NCBI GenBank assembly: GCA_037951105.1
Contig: JBAMJV010010121.1
Span: 62,001-126,000, forward strand
Length of the DNA stretch: 64,000 bases
Direction of reading: 5' to 3'
Source: Echinarachnius parma
Taxonomy: Eukaryota; Echinodermata; Echinoidea; Clypeasteroida; Echinarachniidae
The notes under the pieces are model-generated. The model was not told the DNA's origin. It was given only the letters and a program-made list of their open reading frames with translations, and did not search any database. Shown one piece after another: positions 47,437 through 59,922 of this stretch. Made by a program: the position numbers and the translations under genes. The stretch's first letter is position 1. Every line of letters begins with the position of its first letter.

Positions 47437-47827
47437 GCATATTTGTGGAATGAAATGAAGCGAGGCTATTCGGTGGCAATTACGTGGCTACGCCGTGGCG
47501 ATACGTGATAATACCTGGCAATAGTGGGGTTTCGTGCCACTAACAAGAATGTAGAACAAACATTTAAAAGTGTCCAAAATTCTGCCACGTCATTGGAATG
47601 CTTATATTGTTATTAGCTCTGCCTTCCCACACAAACGCAGTTCTGTGCCAGTTTCTAGATATACTGTACATTCTATTTTTTTTTACAGCCTGAAACGGAC
47701 TCCTAGCTTAGACTTAGTTTCCATTCCTTTCAATTTAATTTTTTCCCGTATCGCCACGCAGTGCCACGGACGGAATAGCCATGAAAATGCCACCAAATAG
47801 CCCCGTTTAATTGCATTCCACAAACAT
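47437..47827. mobile_element. Foldback element, imperfect arms
   Basis: Left TTTGTGGAATGAAATGAAGC and right GTTTAATTGCATTCCACAAA are inverted. GGCTATTCGGTGGCA pairs with TGCCACCAAATAGCC, and CGTGGCGATACG with CGTATCGCCACG. Non-coding. Confidence 0.65.
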
Positions 47828-47829
47828 GC

Positions 47830-48990
47830 CAATAAGTGGATCTAATCAGGAAAGCTTTATGCGTATGTGTGACTGGGACATCTAATAGACTTTGTGACAA
47901 CCGAATAATTGTTAATACTGTGTCAGATGATTTCATACATGATATGTACTCAGTGGCCATGTTGTTGTTGTTCTTGTTAATATTGTTGCTGCTGCCCTTT
48001 TAGCGTTCTCATTTCCTGATACAACTAGTGTATTGCATGTCGACATAATAAACTGTATTATATATATGTTTAAAAAAAGTAATAAAACCTCAATAGATAC
48101 AAATAATAAAACAGTCTTTGTGTCCTTCAATCGCATTCACTTATGTATTTATTTTAATAAAATAAATGCATGTGTTCCATAGTGTCTAGGTGTGCATGGA
48201 CTGAAAAGATCTTCATACAAACATTTCATAGATAAATTCACGTATGCACATTTCCAGTGGTGAATTCCACAGAAATGTCTCTTAATTGATACAATTTGTT
48301 TTTATTTATATTATCCTTGTTTGTCAATATTGCTTCTTGCTTCAGTTTTCAGAGTTAATGAGTGTTGTCAACTTGCAGCCAAGAATAGCCAAGGAGGTCT
48401 CCTTGGAACAGCCTAGCTGCTTGATTTAGTGCGATGAACTCTTGTTAACCTCCTCCTCAAGTCACAGATCTTGGGGTGTTTCACAACTATTTTTAAGGTT
48501 GAACTTAAATTATGGTAAGACTTAAAAGTTATGGGAAGCCATTTGTAGCCATGAAATGAAAAGTATTTAAGAGCAAACAAATTGACATATGAGATTTTTA
48601 ATTGATTTTTACATCAAGAACATTAATTCTCTTTGATAATAGTAAATAATTATGCTTTAAACAAAATGTAACGTTGCATTTACAAAACATCACAAACGCA
48701 GTACTCTTTTTGATACTTGATAGTACTATTACAGAAATTGAGCACAGCTGCTAGATGAATTTAATCTCTCATATCTCATGACATTTGTGGACTTGCATAA
48801 ACACTTGAAAATGTATCAGTCATGAGTACTGTTAAAACCAATCCAAAGTGAAAACACTTCTCAAGAAAGGAGACTGATCTAAGAAATTTATGGCATGTAC
48901 GATTAGATATATGACAGGAAAAGTTTCACTTTCATATTACATTCCCTTTCAATATCACTGCTGTATCCCTTTCAACCCTATCCTTTTTCA
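47830..48990. other. Spacer with one dispersed repeat
   Basis: 48475-48690 is the partner of 29755-30040. Otherwise nothing recognisable. Confidence 0.45.
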
Positions 48991-48994
48991 ACTT

Positions 48995-49510
48995 CAAATC
49001 AAACGTACCCCGACGGTAATACCATTATATGAGTAACTGGTTAATATTGGGACGAACTACGTTTGAGCGTGCTACATACTGCTGAATCCCTTGATATATT
49101 TATTCTTTAAACCATACATACCCCCTGTAATCCCTTAATCTGAATGACTGGTTAAAATTGGGACAAACCAAGTTTGAGCGTGTTACATAATCAAACTGCT
49201 GAATCTCTTGGAAGTATTTCAACTTCAAATCGCAAGTACACACCCCCTGTAATCCCGCAAGAGTAACTAGTTAAAATTGGGACAAACCAAATTTGAGTGT
49301 GTTTATACATACTGCTGTACCCCTTGAAGCATTTTAACTTCAAATCAAACATACCCCTTTAATCTAAATGACTGCTTAAATTTAAAATTGGGACAAACTA
49401 TACAGTTTGAGCGTGTTACATACACTTCAAATCATACCCTCTCTAATCCCATAATCTGAGTGACTTGTGATAATTGTGACAAACCAAGTTTGAGCATGTT
49501 TCATTGCAAT
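48995..49510. repeat. Tandem repeat, ~100-120-bp unit, about five copies
   Basis: Landmarks AAATTGGGACAAAC and GTTTGAGCGTGTTACAT recur at about 49050, 49155, 49275, 49385 and 49470, with CCCCTGTAATCCC between. Diverged, non-coding. Confidence 0.7.
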
Positions 49511-50800
49511 GGGATCATGTTTGTGAACCTGCAATCCACATGTTCAATGCTATATAATGCCGTGGTGTGCTAATTATCAGATGTGCCCTGAGGTCGGTGT
49601 TATTAATTACCATGTCCAAGATGTCAGGTTTGAGAGCGTCCGATGCAATGAGATACGGATTATCTCATTAAAGGCAGCAGGTGATGTATTACTGAAGATT
49701 ATCAAATACATGTCTATACCTTAGAAGGAAATTTCACAGCGCAAAACATGGGAAACACACGCAGACAGGAAGGTGGGACACCGCGTAGAAGGAAATTATG
49801 TCCATACCGATATTCACATCTGTGCCAAACAATTTATAAACAATTGAATGCTTTATGCAAATGCAACTAAAGTCAATTGCAATTATAGATGTTGAAAACA
49901 AATAAAATAAGAAAATTGTAAGATCATAAGTACCATACCTTTAGAAATATGACCTATATGCAATGAGTAACATATTTTAAATACAATATTTTGTATTACT
50001 ATGATGCTTTCAAATTTGAACAATTTCAACAGTTATTTGGCATCTTTTGCTTGTCATCTTTTGCCTGTCATAGACTCAGAATCGAGCAGGAATGCATACA
50101 TTTTATTGTTTACTTTTATGACAAGCAAAAGAGTAAATAACAGGCCAACGTTGCGTTGAAAATGGTCAAATTTTAAACCTGACAATGGATTACAAAATGC
50201 AAGGTTAAAGATGAAAACTTCTAATTAAAACCAAAATTGTTGATCTTGATATTTGTAATTGTTCTCCGTGAAAGATTCCCCACCTGGTAAAATCAGTCAT
50301 TACGTCCAAATATTCTGGAAAATATGTCGTTCCATTTTATTTGGACCTTTCAGTTTACACATGTATGTGATTGAATACATGTTTAAAACAGCGAAAGAAG
50401 GGAAACGCAGCAATTTGCTGTGGAACTCGATCCCCTTTTGTAAATACTAGCAATTTACCCGTCACCATATCTTTGAATGAGATATATTATATGTTGTGTT
50501 TTTGTAACTCATTATTTTTTGTATCTTTCCTGTAGAAAATCACTATTATGGTTAATTATAGTGGATTCTCTGCATGTATGGTTATAATATATACAAGTTA
50601 TTGTTAGGGTAACAGTGTATTATTACAAATTTGGACAGCAGTTCGTCAAGTTCGGCATCCAATCATTAAAATACGTACATTATAACAGATCAATAATAGG
50701 AATGGACACCATGCTGAAGGCAGTGAGGGAGAGAGGGGGGCAGTGTGAGTAAGTGATGGGTGTAGTGGGTACTGGACCATGCATTCAGATGACCCCACTG
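49510..50800. other. AT-rich spacer
   Basis: No gene or repeat recognised. Confidence 0.45.
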
Positions 50801-50817
50801 ATTATAACTATTGTATT

Positions 50818-51027
50818 ATTATTACAGTAGTAGTATAGTATTAGTAGTATTAGTAGCCTGTAGTAGTAGTAGTGGTAGTGGTAGTGGTAGTGGTAGTGGT
50901 AGTGGTAGTGGTAGTGGTAGTGGTAGTGGTAGTGGTAGTGGTAGTAGTAGTAGTAGTAGTAGTAGTACATGTAGTATGGTATAGTAGTAGTAGTAGTACA
51001 TGTAGTATGGTAGTACGTAGTAGTAGT
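50818..51027. repeat. GTAGTG/GTA microsatellite
   Basis: GTAGTG units (50872-50942) pass into GTA units, with ACATGTAGTATGGTA interruptions. The many Val/Tyr-rich open frames here are artefacts of the repeat. Confidence 0.9.
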
Positions 51028-51715
51028 CAGTGGCATACCCAGGATTTGTTTTAAGGAGGGGGGGGGGGGGAGGGGGTTATTCGTCGTCCCAAATTGTCGA
51101 GGGGGGGGGGGGGGTGTCGGTGAAGAATTTTAGAGGGGGGGGGGGGGTGTCGGTGAAGATTTTTCGAGGGGGGTAGCGGTGAGGATTTTTTGAGGGGGGG
51201 GGGTGTGTTAGTGAAGTTTTCGAGTGGGGGTGTCGGCGAAAATTTTTCGAGGGGGTGTCGGTAAGGATTTTTCGAGGGGTGGGGGATGGCCGTCAACATT
51301 TTTTATGGGGGGGAAGTCGTTGAAAATTATTCGAAGCCGAGTCCGAGATCCAATCGAGATTGTACCCTAGGTTCAAACCCTTCCCCCTACAAAATGACTG
51401 TTTTGGGGGGTTTGAACCCACCCTTTTCAAATTTTAACTGGTCTTGAGATCAAATTTTAGCGGTCTCGACCGTCATTTTTGATGGTCTCGGCATCGAAAA
51501 TTGCGAAAACCGTAGTCTCAGCCTCAAAAATGTCGAAAAACCGTGGTCTCGGCTTCGAAAATGTCGAAAAACCGTGATCCCGGCCTCGAAAATGTCGAAA
51601 AACCGTGATCTCGGCCTTGAAAGTGTCGAAAATTGTTGGTCTCGGCTTTGAAACTTTTCTACTGACTAACCCCCCCCCCCCCCCCCCCCTTTAACAAATC
51701 CTGGGTACGCCACTG
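51028..51715. mobile_element. hAT-like element with two internal arrays
   Basis: Ends CAGTGGCATACCCAGGATTT and AAATCCTGGGTACGCCACTG are inverted, and poly(G) follows / poly(C) precedes them. Inside, 51100-51300 repeats a ~32-bp unit (G-run, GTGTCGGTGAAGATTTTTCGA) six or so times; 51480-51650 repeats ~32 bp (GTCTCGGCCTCGAAAATGTC, GAAAAACCGTG). CAGTGGCG-like ends are usual for hAT elements, but no 8-bp duplication is visible here. Confidence 0.65.
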
Positions 51716-52647
51716 CTTGAGTGCAAAAACAAATACGTAACATATTTCGGTAGCCATTCACGAAAGGATCCCCTGTATTTTTTCTTCAAATTTTCCGAAT
51801 ATTACGTTGAAATTTTGTTTTGTCTCATCTCCATCACGCACCAGACATCGGCATATACAAAAAAACTGCAAGATCAGATCAAAATTAATTCAGTCAGTCA
51901 CTCATGCAGCGCAGAAATGATTCCAGACATCACAATAAGAACGATTTAATTGTCTTGCTTCTTCTTAATTCTGTTTCCAAAGTTGGAAATTGAAACTCTT
52001 TTTTTGCAGTGTGTGAACTACCGGCGCACTACCAGTTCCCCTCGACTCTACGTCCTGACTGATGGACCCTGTCGAGTACCAAAGTAGAAGTAGAAGTAGA
52101 AGTACAGTAAATTATACATGGCAAGTCGCACAGCACACTACACGAAAATGTACTGTTGGGACTGCCACTCTCGTAGCGCGAGACAATTACTCCGCGCAGG
52201 CTCGTAATCGACATTGTCTGGGATTTTTCCCGACATGACCCTGTAAAAAAACCGAATTGACAGGGTATTTGGTGTGAAGTCTTATAAATATATGATTAAT
52301 CATATATTCAAGTTTCGGCTTTCCCCACGGGTGGTAAATAATGAAATTTTCAACTTTTCTGAAGCTTAAATTTAAAAAAAAATTTGCGGTATGGATCATC
52401 CCTATTTTTAAATATTTTCCAACATTATTTTCTTCGAATATTATATTTATCAGTAAAAATAGGTTATTCTTCTTTCATTTGGTATATGAAATATGAATTT
52501 TGGTAAGGTTTCAAGAGAGATACGGCAGTTTTTCCAAGGCACTTCAATAGCGGTCAACTCGTAAACAACTGAAGTGCTCCAGACGAAAGCTTATCGCAGA
52601 CTCACGCTCCGCGCCTGACCGGTAGTAATTTGTTCAATGTTTGAGGT

Positions 52648-53215
52648 ATCACTTTGGTTATAAAACGCACTACGGGTTTGTTTTTCGCACGCACATTACG
52701 TCAGTAGAAGCTGCATCGCGATTTTATTGCCCAGACGCGGCTTGAAATCTGCATTCTGGACACATCACTTTGGTTAGTAAAACGCACCAAGGGTTTTTTT
52801 TTCGCACGCACATTACGTCAGTAGAAGCTGCATCGCGATTTTATTGCCCAGACGCGGCTTGAAAACTGCATTCTGGACAAATCTGGGCGACCGACACATT
52901 TTGGCGACGGAAAATATATGTAAAACAGCAAAAAGAAGGGAAACAAAGCTAGTTGTGTATGTATTTCTGTATAGGTCGAACTCGATCCCCTTTGCCAGGC
53001 CATCGCTACATTGTTAGAAGTCTGAACATGGATTATATTCTTTGAAAGTTAACTCTGTAGTTTTGTTTTGTCTTAAATTATAATATGTATATACAAATGT
53101 AAAACTGCAAAATAAGGGAAACAAACCAAGTTGTGCATGTCTTTCTATATCGTGGCACTCCCCTTTGCCAGGCCTCGACCACTACATTTTTTAGAAGTCT
53201 GAACATGCTGTGAGT
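52648..53215. repeat. Two successive tandem duplications
   Basis: 52648-52763 is repeated at 52764-52880 almost unchanged (ATTACGTCAGTAGAAGCTGC in both; period ~116). Next, ~52914-53035 is repeated, more diverged, at ~53095-53212 (AGGGAAACAAA, CCCTTTGCCAGGCC, AGAAGTCTGAACATG). No gene. Confidence 0.8.
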
Positions 53216-53398
53216 CACAGAATTCTTGCAATAATTGTTTTTTGTGTCTATTCTTGCTTGTCTATTTTAAACTCAAGGGCAGAGTATAATCTTTTACAAC
53301 TGCTATGGAACATTACATTGAGGGAAATAAGGGAACTTCAATTCTAAAAACAACTGTCATGAAACCTGAGGGAAATGGGCAAGGGGCAATCAGTAACT

Positions 53399-53831
53399 CT
53401 TAAAGGGATCTATAGTAACATCGTCAAAATGGCAACTTTCATAGTATTCTACTCGTTCTCACTTACCTCATTATAATTGTTTTACCAAGGAGGTAACCTC
53501 ATACCTCCTTGGTTTTACCAACTGGTAGAAACATGGAGCCGGTTTCGGTTTTCTGAATTTCCCAAACGGTATAAAGATATGTATGATAGAAGTGTTTGAA
53601 TTTAGAATTATCTAGTGGAGAATTATAACTGTGTACAAAGTAACTGTAGTGAGTTCATTAGCAAATACCATTTTGCATTATCGCTTATACTCGGTCATAT
53701 ATGACATTCATTTAATCGTGGAATTTTCACACATCACTCTGTGGACATATATCAGATCACAAAAGTATAGATTTTTATCAACCATCCATCAGAGTTTGAA
53801 CATGTCAACAAAGTCACAAGATTCCTGTAAA
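53399..53831 (+). mobile_element. AAAGGGATCTAGTAA-family MITE with palindromic insert
   Basis: A second long copy of the 24130-24497 family. At 53484-53513 it is broken by a 30-bp palindrome, ACCAAGGAGGTA ... TACCTCCTTGGT, which the copies at 24130 and 57639 lack. Confidence 0.75.
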
Positions 53832-53839
53832 TGTCATGG

Positions 53840-54670
53840 TCGACTGGAGTCAGATACTCATAGAATTAGATCCATTGATATTAATGCGCTGAAAGTCAGA
53901 TTTCTTTTAAAACTAAAAATCCTTTCTATAGATACATTAAAGGGACAGTTCCTCTTTTACAAAACGTCTGAACAGTTTCCAGTTGACGGATGGGGATGAA
54001 TGTTTGAGGAGGTTTGGTTATTTTGTTTAGTATCCGCATATGCCGTTGTTATTTGTGCGCGGGTCACGTAGCTAGCGCGGGTCACGTAGGGGTCACGCAT
54101 AGCGATGTAGCACTCCGTGGAATCCGTGTGCGAACTTTCTCACCGGGTGAATACACGTATAATGCACAATTAAATGTTAGCCGACGGTTTATTAGTTTTT
54201 AGGTTTATAACTCCACGAAAAAGAGATTTCAAGCCCGAATTTTTGTAGGCATGCTACTAAATGACATTTTCTTTCATATAAGACAATAACCTCGCAACTT
54301 TTGAAATTTGGCTTGCAAAAGGGGATTAAGGGGATTAAGGGGATTAAGCTATTTATGAAGAATTTACTGTAGAACTGGGTCCAGTGGATTATTGCAATTT
54401 GACATGGCACATGTACAAATAAATCTCAGACAAGTAGAACCTTTGAGGACAAAACTAGCAATTAAAGATGAATGGAAGATATATTTGTTCTAACTCCGAG
54501 TCTTGTATTCAAAATACATGTAGTTATACAAACATAAGAACAAGTTCAACAAATATTCCATATTTATATTTGGGTTAATAGTAATATTGATGATATAATC
54601 TATATCAAATTAATAGACATCAAATCTCAGACACCAGAATATTTACAATTTTAAATTAAAACTACAATCA
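53840..54670. other. Spacer
   Basis: Nothing recognised apart from three direct GGGGATTAAG copies at 54321-54349. Confidence 0.45.
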
Positions 54671-54673
54671 ATT

Positions 54674-57638
54674 ACTGGGAAACAAGCAAAAAGGGGGCGG
54701 GAAATGTAAACTAAAATGTAACTTGACAAAACTAAAGGAGGGGGAAAAAGGAGGTACAGACAAAAAGATGATAAAATGGGAGAAAATGAGTCATTTTGAA
54801 CCAATTTGGGTTATCTGAGTCAGAGACTGTTCGGAGGATGGAGCCCAAGTAATTCTGAGAAAATCTGATCTGTCATTGATCAATTCAGGTAATGAATGTC
54901 ATGTACAAAGTTGGACATATTTGCGTGAAATTATGTTTGAATGTGTAGAGAACATAATTTTAAAAAGTAAATTGAAGGTGGGGAAATGTCCCCTTTAAAC
55001 AATTAGCAGTTTTCACTCAAAATTGGCGACCAGAGTATTTACAATGAAAATAAAACTGTATTAATCAGTTCCTAGGAGACAATTGCAAGCAAGAACTCAC
55101 ACAAGAAGGGGGGGGGGCAATTCCAAGGTAACAGCGTGACGGTAGGAGGGTGTTTCTCACGATGAAAGTCTAAATAACTCACAAAATAAAAATGTCCAGA
55201 ACCAAATTTTGATATGCATCTGTTACCACTATCCTACTAATTATTTACAATAGGAAAGAAAATCAAAATTCCCACTAAATTATGAATTATGAATATCAAT
55301 ATCTGCGGTAACAGCGTGAGAGCAAAAAGACATGGGTTTCTTACATGGTAAGAAACTAAGCAAACTCTGTGAACTACAGGAACATTTTGCAATTTTGTCA
55401 CATTGATTCTTTGTACTAGACATCAAGCTAGAACATCCAAATAAAAATGTAGAAAAAATCCAATGTTCATAGTAAATATGATATCATAAACGTATCTGTG
55501 CACGGTAACAGCGTGACGGTAACAGCGTGACCTCTGAATTGTACATGTTATATATATGGGAGATATTGATGAGATGAATAAGATTATATAATTTTGATGT
55601 AGTCATCCAGAATCTATATACAGAACTAGATGAATGGGTAATATAACCTAGATGCTCTGAAATGATGGTTCGCATGACACAAATTTGCAGCCTAGCGCCC
55701 TCTATTGATCAAAAATGTTTTTGGACAAAACTGAAATTCTTATCTTTTTCAGAATTTAGTTTGAGGAACCATCAAATATCAAACCCAATATACAAACTTA
55801 ATTGCAACAATGAAATATTAGACCTTTGGCATCTGACCTTTGACCTTATTTCTCAAATTAGCATACACATGTTTAATTTTATGTGGCACAGTGCATATCT
55901 ACAAGTGATTTGTTTCATGTAACATGATTTCAATGTCAGTATGTTTTTGTGAACAATTGGTAATTATCCGAGTGACCTTTGACCTGTGCTCCAAACATTT
56001 TCATAGAATTTTCTTTTATCTACAGTACTCTTTCTAACATTAATTCTGGCATTTTTTTTGTGAGATAAAAAATAAACTACAATAATTTGACCTGTTGACC
56101 TTTGACCCCATGACCAAATTCTATAATCAGGTCATCTACTTCACTGAACGCATACCAGTATTAATTATCATGTCATCCTTCAAGGATTCTTGAAATATCT
56201 TGAGAATAATATATTTTTTGCATATTAATTAGCTGTGACCTTTGACCTTTGACCTCATGGCCCCAAAATGTATCAGATAATCCATACCTCTGAATACATG
56301 TCTTGTACAAAGTTTGAACAGAATCCATCCAACGATTCTTGAGATATTGCACAAAAAAAGTAGGTTGCGTCACGCTGTTACCCAAAAAGTAACAGCGTGA
56401 CCAAATTGATATTGCTTAGATTAATTAGTGGTAAAAGATAATGCTGCTATTTAGCATCCATAATATAGCCCTATGGGTGAATGAAGAAGAAACAAAAAAT
56501 AATTTCATTCCCATTCATATTTTTCCAGAAATATTAAAAATACCTGTTTTTAGGGTAACAGCGTGACATATAGATGACTATAAATGAAACAGTCACTGAA
56601 GCAGAACAAAGAGCGAAAATGCTGAAATAGATATTTATCTGATAAATTGAAGTAATGTTCTTACCAACACTGAAAGAAAATTTTATGAAAACCTATTTTT
56701 GCAGCTCTTTTAAGCTTAATATTTACAAGTATATTTTGTGAAAATAATTGAAAATTAATTTATGCTAATTAATTCCTATGAAATAATAGTTTACGCCAAT
56801 TTTTTTTTAGAACAAAATGCATTTCTGAATAGTTTAATCTTTAAGCTTTAATTTGATACCAAATATGTTATGATTCGACGAATTTGAAAAATGGGTGCTT
56901 ATGTCAATGTTTGCTTGGAATTGCCCGGGGGCGGAAAATGAAAACTAAAATGTAACATGCCAGCAAACAGAAGATCAAAAAAAGAGGCAAACAAAAAGAT
57001 GATAAATTGGGGGAAAATTAGTCATTTTGGACCAACTTTGGCTATCTGAGTCAGAGGAGACTGAAGGGATGGAGCCCAAGTAAATCTGAGAAAATCTGAT
57101 CTGTCATTGATCAATTCAGGTAATGAATGTCATGTATGTACTCATCTCAGACTCTGTATGTCAACACAAAGTTGGACATATTTGCATGAAATTATGTTTT
57201 AATGTGTAGAGAACATAATAAAAAAAAAAGTAAATTGAAGGTGGGGAAATGTCCCCGTTTAAGAATAAGCAGTTTTCACTCAAACTTGGATACCAGAGTA
57301 TTTCCAATGACATAAAACTGTTATCAATTACTGGGAAACAATTGCAAGCAAGAAATCACACAATGGAAGGGGGCGGAAAATGAAAACTAAAATGTAACAT
57401 GACAAAAGCGGCAAAAAAAAAGGAGGCAGACGAAAAAATATCGAATGGTAGAAAATTAGTCATTTTAGACCAAGTTGGGTTATCTGAGTCAGAGGAGACT
57501 GAAGGGATGGAGCCCTTGTAAATCTGAGAAAATCTGATCTGTCATTGATCAATTCAGGTAATGAATGTCATGTATGTACTCATCTCAGACGCTGTATGTC
57601 AAGACAGAGTTAGTATTACCATGCATGGAGTCGCTCCC
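54674..57638. repeat. Tandem array, ~0.43-kb unit, split by a 1.8-kb insertion
   Basis: Three units share GGGGGCGG(G/A)AAATG, TCTGATCTGTCATTGATCAA, TTCAGGTAATGAATGTCATG and GTGGGGAAATGTCCC. Unit 1 is ~54677-55114, unit 2 56927-57369, and unit 3 57370-~57620 is shortened. The insertion lies in the G-run of a unit boundary. Confidence 0.8.
55115..56926. mobile_element. 1.8-kb element with 13-bp inverted ends and GGTAACAGCGTGAC motifs
   Basis: GGGCAATTCCAAG (55115-55127) is mirrored exactly by CTTGGAATTGCCC (56914-56926), and the flanks are the two halves of an interrupted array unit (G-run on both sides). Inside are seven copies of a 14-mer, GGTAACAGCGTGAC or one-base variants: 55127, 55307, 55504, 55518, 56369 (inverted), 56388 and 56554. 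The two at 56369-56401 form a 13-bp hairpin. Four ~130-bp spaced units carry TGACCTTTGACC. No transposase frame is visible. Confidence 0.7.
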
Positions 57639-58022
57639 TTAAAGGGACTTAGTAACATTGTCCAAATCCTCAAAATAGAATTCTAATTCTAGCGGTTCCC
57701 TTATACCTTGTTGTATTCGTATAACAGTAAAATCACAGGACCGGTTTCGGTTTTTCAAATTTCCCTTTCGTTACAAAGATATGTATGATTGAAGTATTCA
57801 GATAAGAAAAACTCCGGGCGAGTTTTTCTTCTGTGTACAAAGTGAGTGCAGTGAGTTACTGAATATCACTTTGCATTTTCGCTCATTACTTGGCCATACA
57901 ATGTCCATTTGACTTGAAATTTCCACTCAATACCCTGTGGACATATGAGATAACAACAATATACATTGCATCAACCATTCATCACTTTTTGCACATGTCA
58001 ACAAAGTTACTAGATCCCTTTA
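57639..58022 (+). mobile_element. AAAGGGATCTAGTAA-family MITE, third long copy
   Basis: It starts TTAAAGGGACTTAGTAAC and ends TTACTAGATCCCTTTAA. The internal order matches 24130-24497 throughout. Confidence 0.8.
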
Positions 58023-58211
58023 ATAAAAATCCATCATGTATTACACATCCCCCTATATACAATTTTTTGTTTAAAGAGTGAAGTTTTTTGTTTTTTGTTT
58101 TTTTGTTTCTGTGACTAATACAGTATGGGTTTGTAAACCTAAACATCACTTGTACTTTGTTTACATGGTTACCAAAATTAAGTCCATGTCCTTAATTATT
58201 TACTTTGAACA

Positions 58212-58364
58212 ATTAAAGTGATCCATTAACGTCACCCCCCCCCCCCCCCCCCCACCCCCACCCCAAGTGATATTTAAGACTTCAATCATATACCAATATC
58301 ATTGGAAGATTATTGTGAGTGTTTTGGGGATTGATTTTTTACAAAGTTAATGGATCACTTTAAT
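58212..58364. mobile_element. MITE with perfect 19-bp inverted ends and poly(C)
   Basis: ATTAAAGTGATCCATTAAC (58212-58230) is mirrored exactly at 58346-58364. The interior is a ~20-C tract and a fragment shared with 20210-20260 (GACTTCAATC, ATCAATATCATT-like). Confidence 0.8.
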
Positions 58365-59400
58365 TTAAACAAAACTCTTAAAAGTTTAATGGGTTATGAG
58401 ATCATAATCTAGTATATATAGTGATAATTTGGTCATTTATAAAGCAGTATTTCTTTCTCAGTAAGCAAAAATGGCAACGTCAGCATTTAGCTTAGAACTC
58501 TTTAAGTTTTACTCTGCTTGAACTGTCTTTTTTCTATTGTAATTTTCCATTATTGGCTCTTGCCCAGTGGCAAAAATGTAAAACAAATGTCATACTGTTG
58601 AGAAATTCGTGAAAAAAGCAAGCAAACTACCATTTGGTGACTAATTGCCATATGTCTGTACCCAGTTGAAATTAACCCCTTGACTATACGGGAACCGGGT
58701 GGGTTGTGTACAAAGTCTACGGAGATTTCAGAACCTCGAGGGAAATGGGATAACACGATGATACTTTCTATAGTTCAAGCATGAAGACCAGTTTCATGAT
58801 TCCATTGTCACGCTTACATTAGTAAGAGGAAAACGGCAAGGCACAAAGGAACAACTAAAGTTCCAAATGACTTTAGGTAGCTAAGTTACTAATTCCCTCT
58901 GTAGCTATACATCAATAGTTTGGGGGAACTTCTCAGATACCAAACCTCAACTTTTTGCTTTTATTTTCAACAATGTGAAATTATATATTGTTTGTTCATT
59001 GCCTGTGTCTATCAAGAAAGTTTAAAGCTACAAATCTGGATTCCAATCATTCAAATTAACATGATCAGGGTGCCCATCAACACAGATACCACAAGCCCTT
59101 GCAGATATAAGTGTATGGGATAATGGGATACACAATATGACTTGCGAGGGCAATTACGTAATTATTTATCTATTATTTCATTATATTAAAATCAAAGAGA
59201 ACAACATCTGAAAATGAAATGGTTACCACATCATGACGGTGTTCCTGTGATATGCCCTAACGTATTTAGATGATTTCGATGGTTTTCTTTGATAATTCTA
59301 CCAGATTTTCAAAACTGTCTTTTTGGTTTAATTAGTTTGACAACCTCAGACCTATACATGAGGAAATTGTCTCTCAGACTCTGTTGTATATCGTCGGTTG
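58365..59400. other. Spacer
   Basis: No gene or repeat recognised. Confidence 0.45.
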
Positions 59401-59408
59401 CGAAAGAG

Positions 59409-59650
59409 AAGGGCGCTAAGTCACTCTTTGTACTTTGAGCCGACTGGACCCGATCCGACTGGTTTTCATTCGGATCGGCTCAGTTTTCAGTGCCTCGCGA
59501 CACACATTTTGCAAGTCGAGAGACAGTCGGATGCCAGTTGGGGCCGATTCAACACGATGAATCGGATCCGACCGACCGGGCCCAACTCTAGCCTGATTGA
59601 AACCAGTCGGATCGGGTCGAGTCGGCTCTGTTTGCAGAGGGCTTTACAGA
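59409..59650. mobile_element. Foldback with GATCCGACTGGTTTTC-type arms
   Basis: GAGCCGACTGGACCCGATCC and AAACCAGTCGGATCGGGTC lie in inverted positions, with further CGGATCGG motifs between. The open frame that crosses it and the next element is not a gene. Confidence 0.6.
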
Positions 59651-59722
59651 TTGGGAGCCCTGTAAAACTAAAAACCCACTTTAGCTCTCATTTATTTGTT
59701 GAATGCATATTCCTAAAATCAG

Positions 59723-59904
59723 TACACTCTAAAAACGGGTCACACTCCATTCAGGGTCAAAAAATGACTCGGAATAGGGTCACGAAGACCTGGAATGGGG
59801 TCACATCTGACCCCATTCCGTGTCATTTTTTGACCCAGAATGGAGTGTGGCCCCAACGGACTCTTTTCCGAGTCAGTCTGACCCGGGTGTTTTTAGAGTG
59901 TAGG
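59723..59904. mobile_element. MITE with ACACTCTAAAAAC ends, 182 bp
   Basis: TACACTCTAAAAACGGGTCA at the left and TGACCCGGGTGTTTTTAGAGTG at the right are inverted. Inner arms GGGTCAAAAAATGAC and GTCATTTTTTGACCC pair. Confidence 0.8.
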
Positions 59905-59922
59905 ATTAGTAGATTAGTAGGA

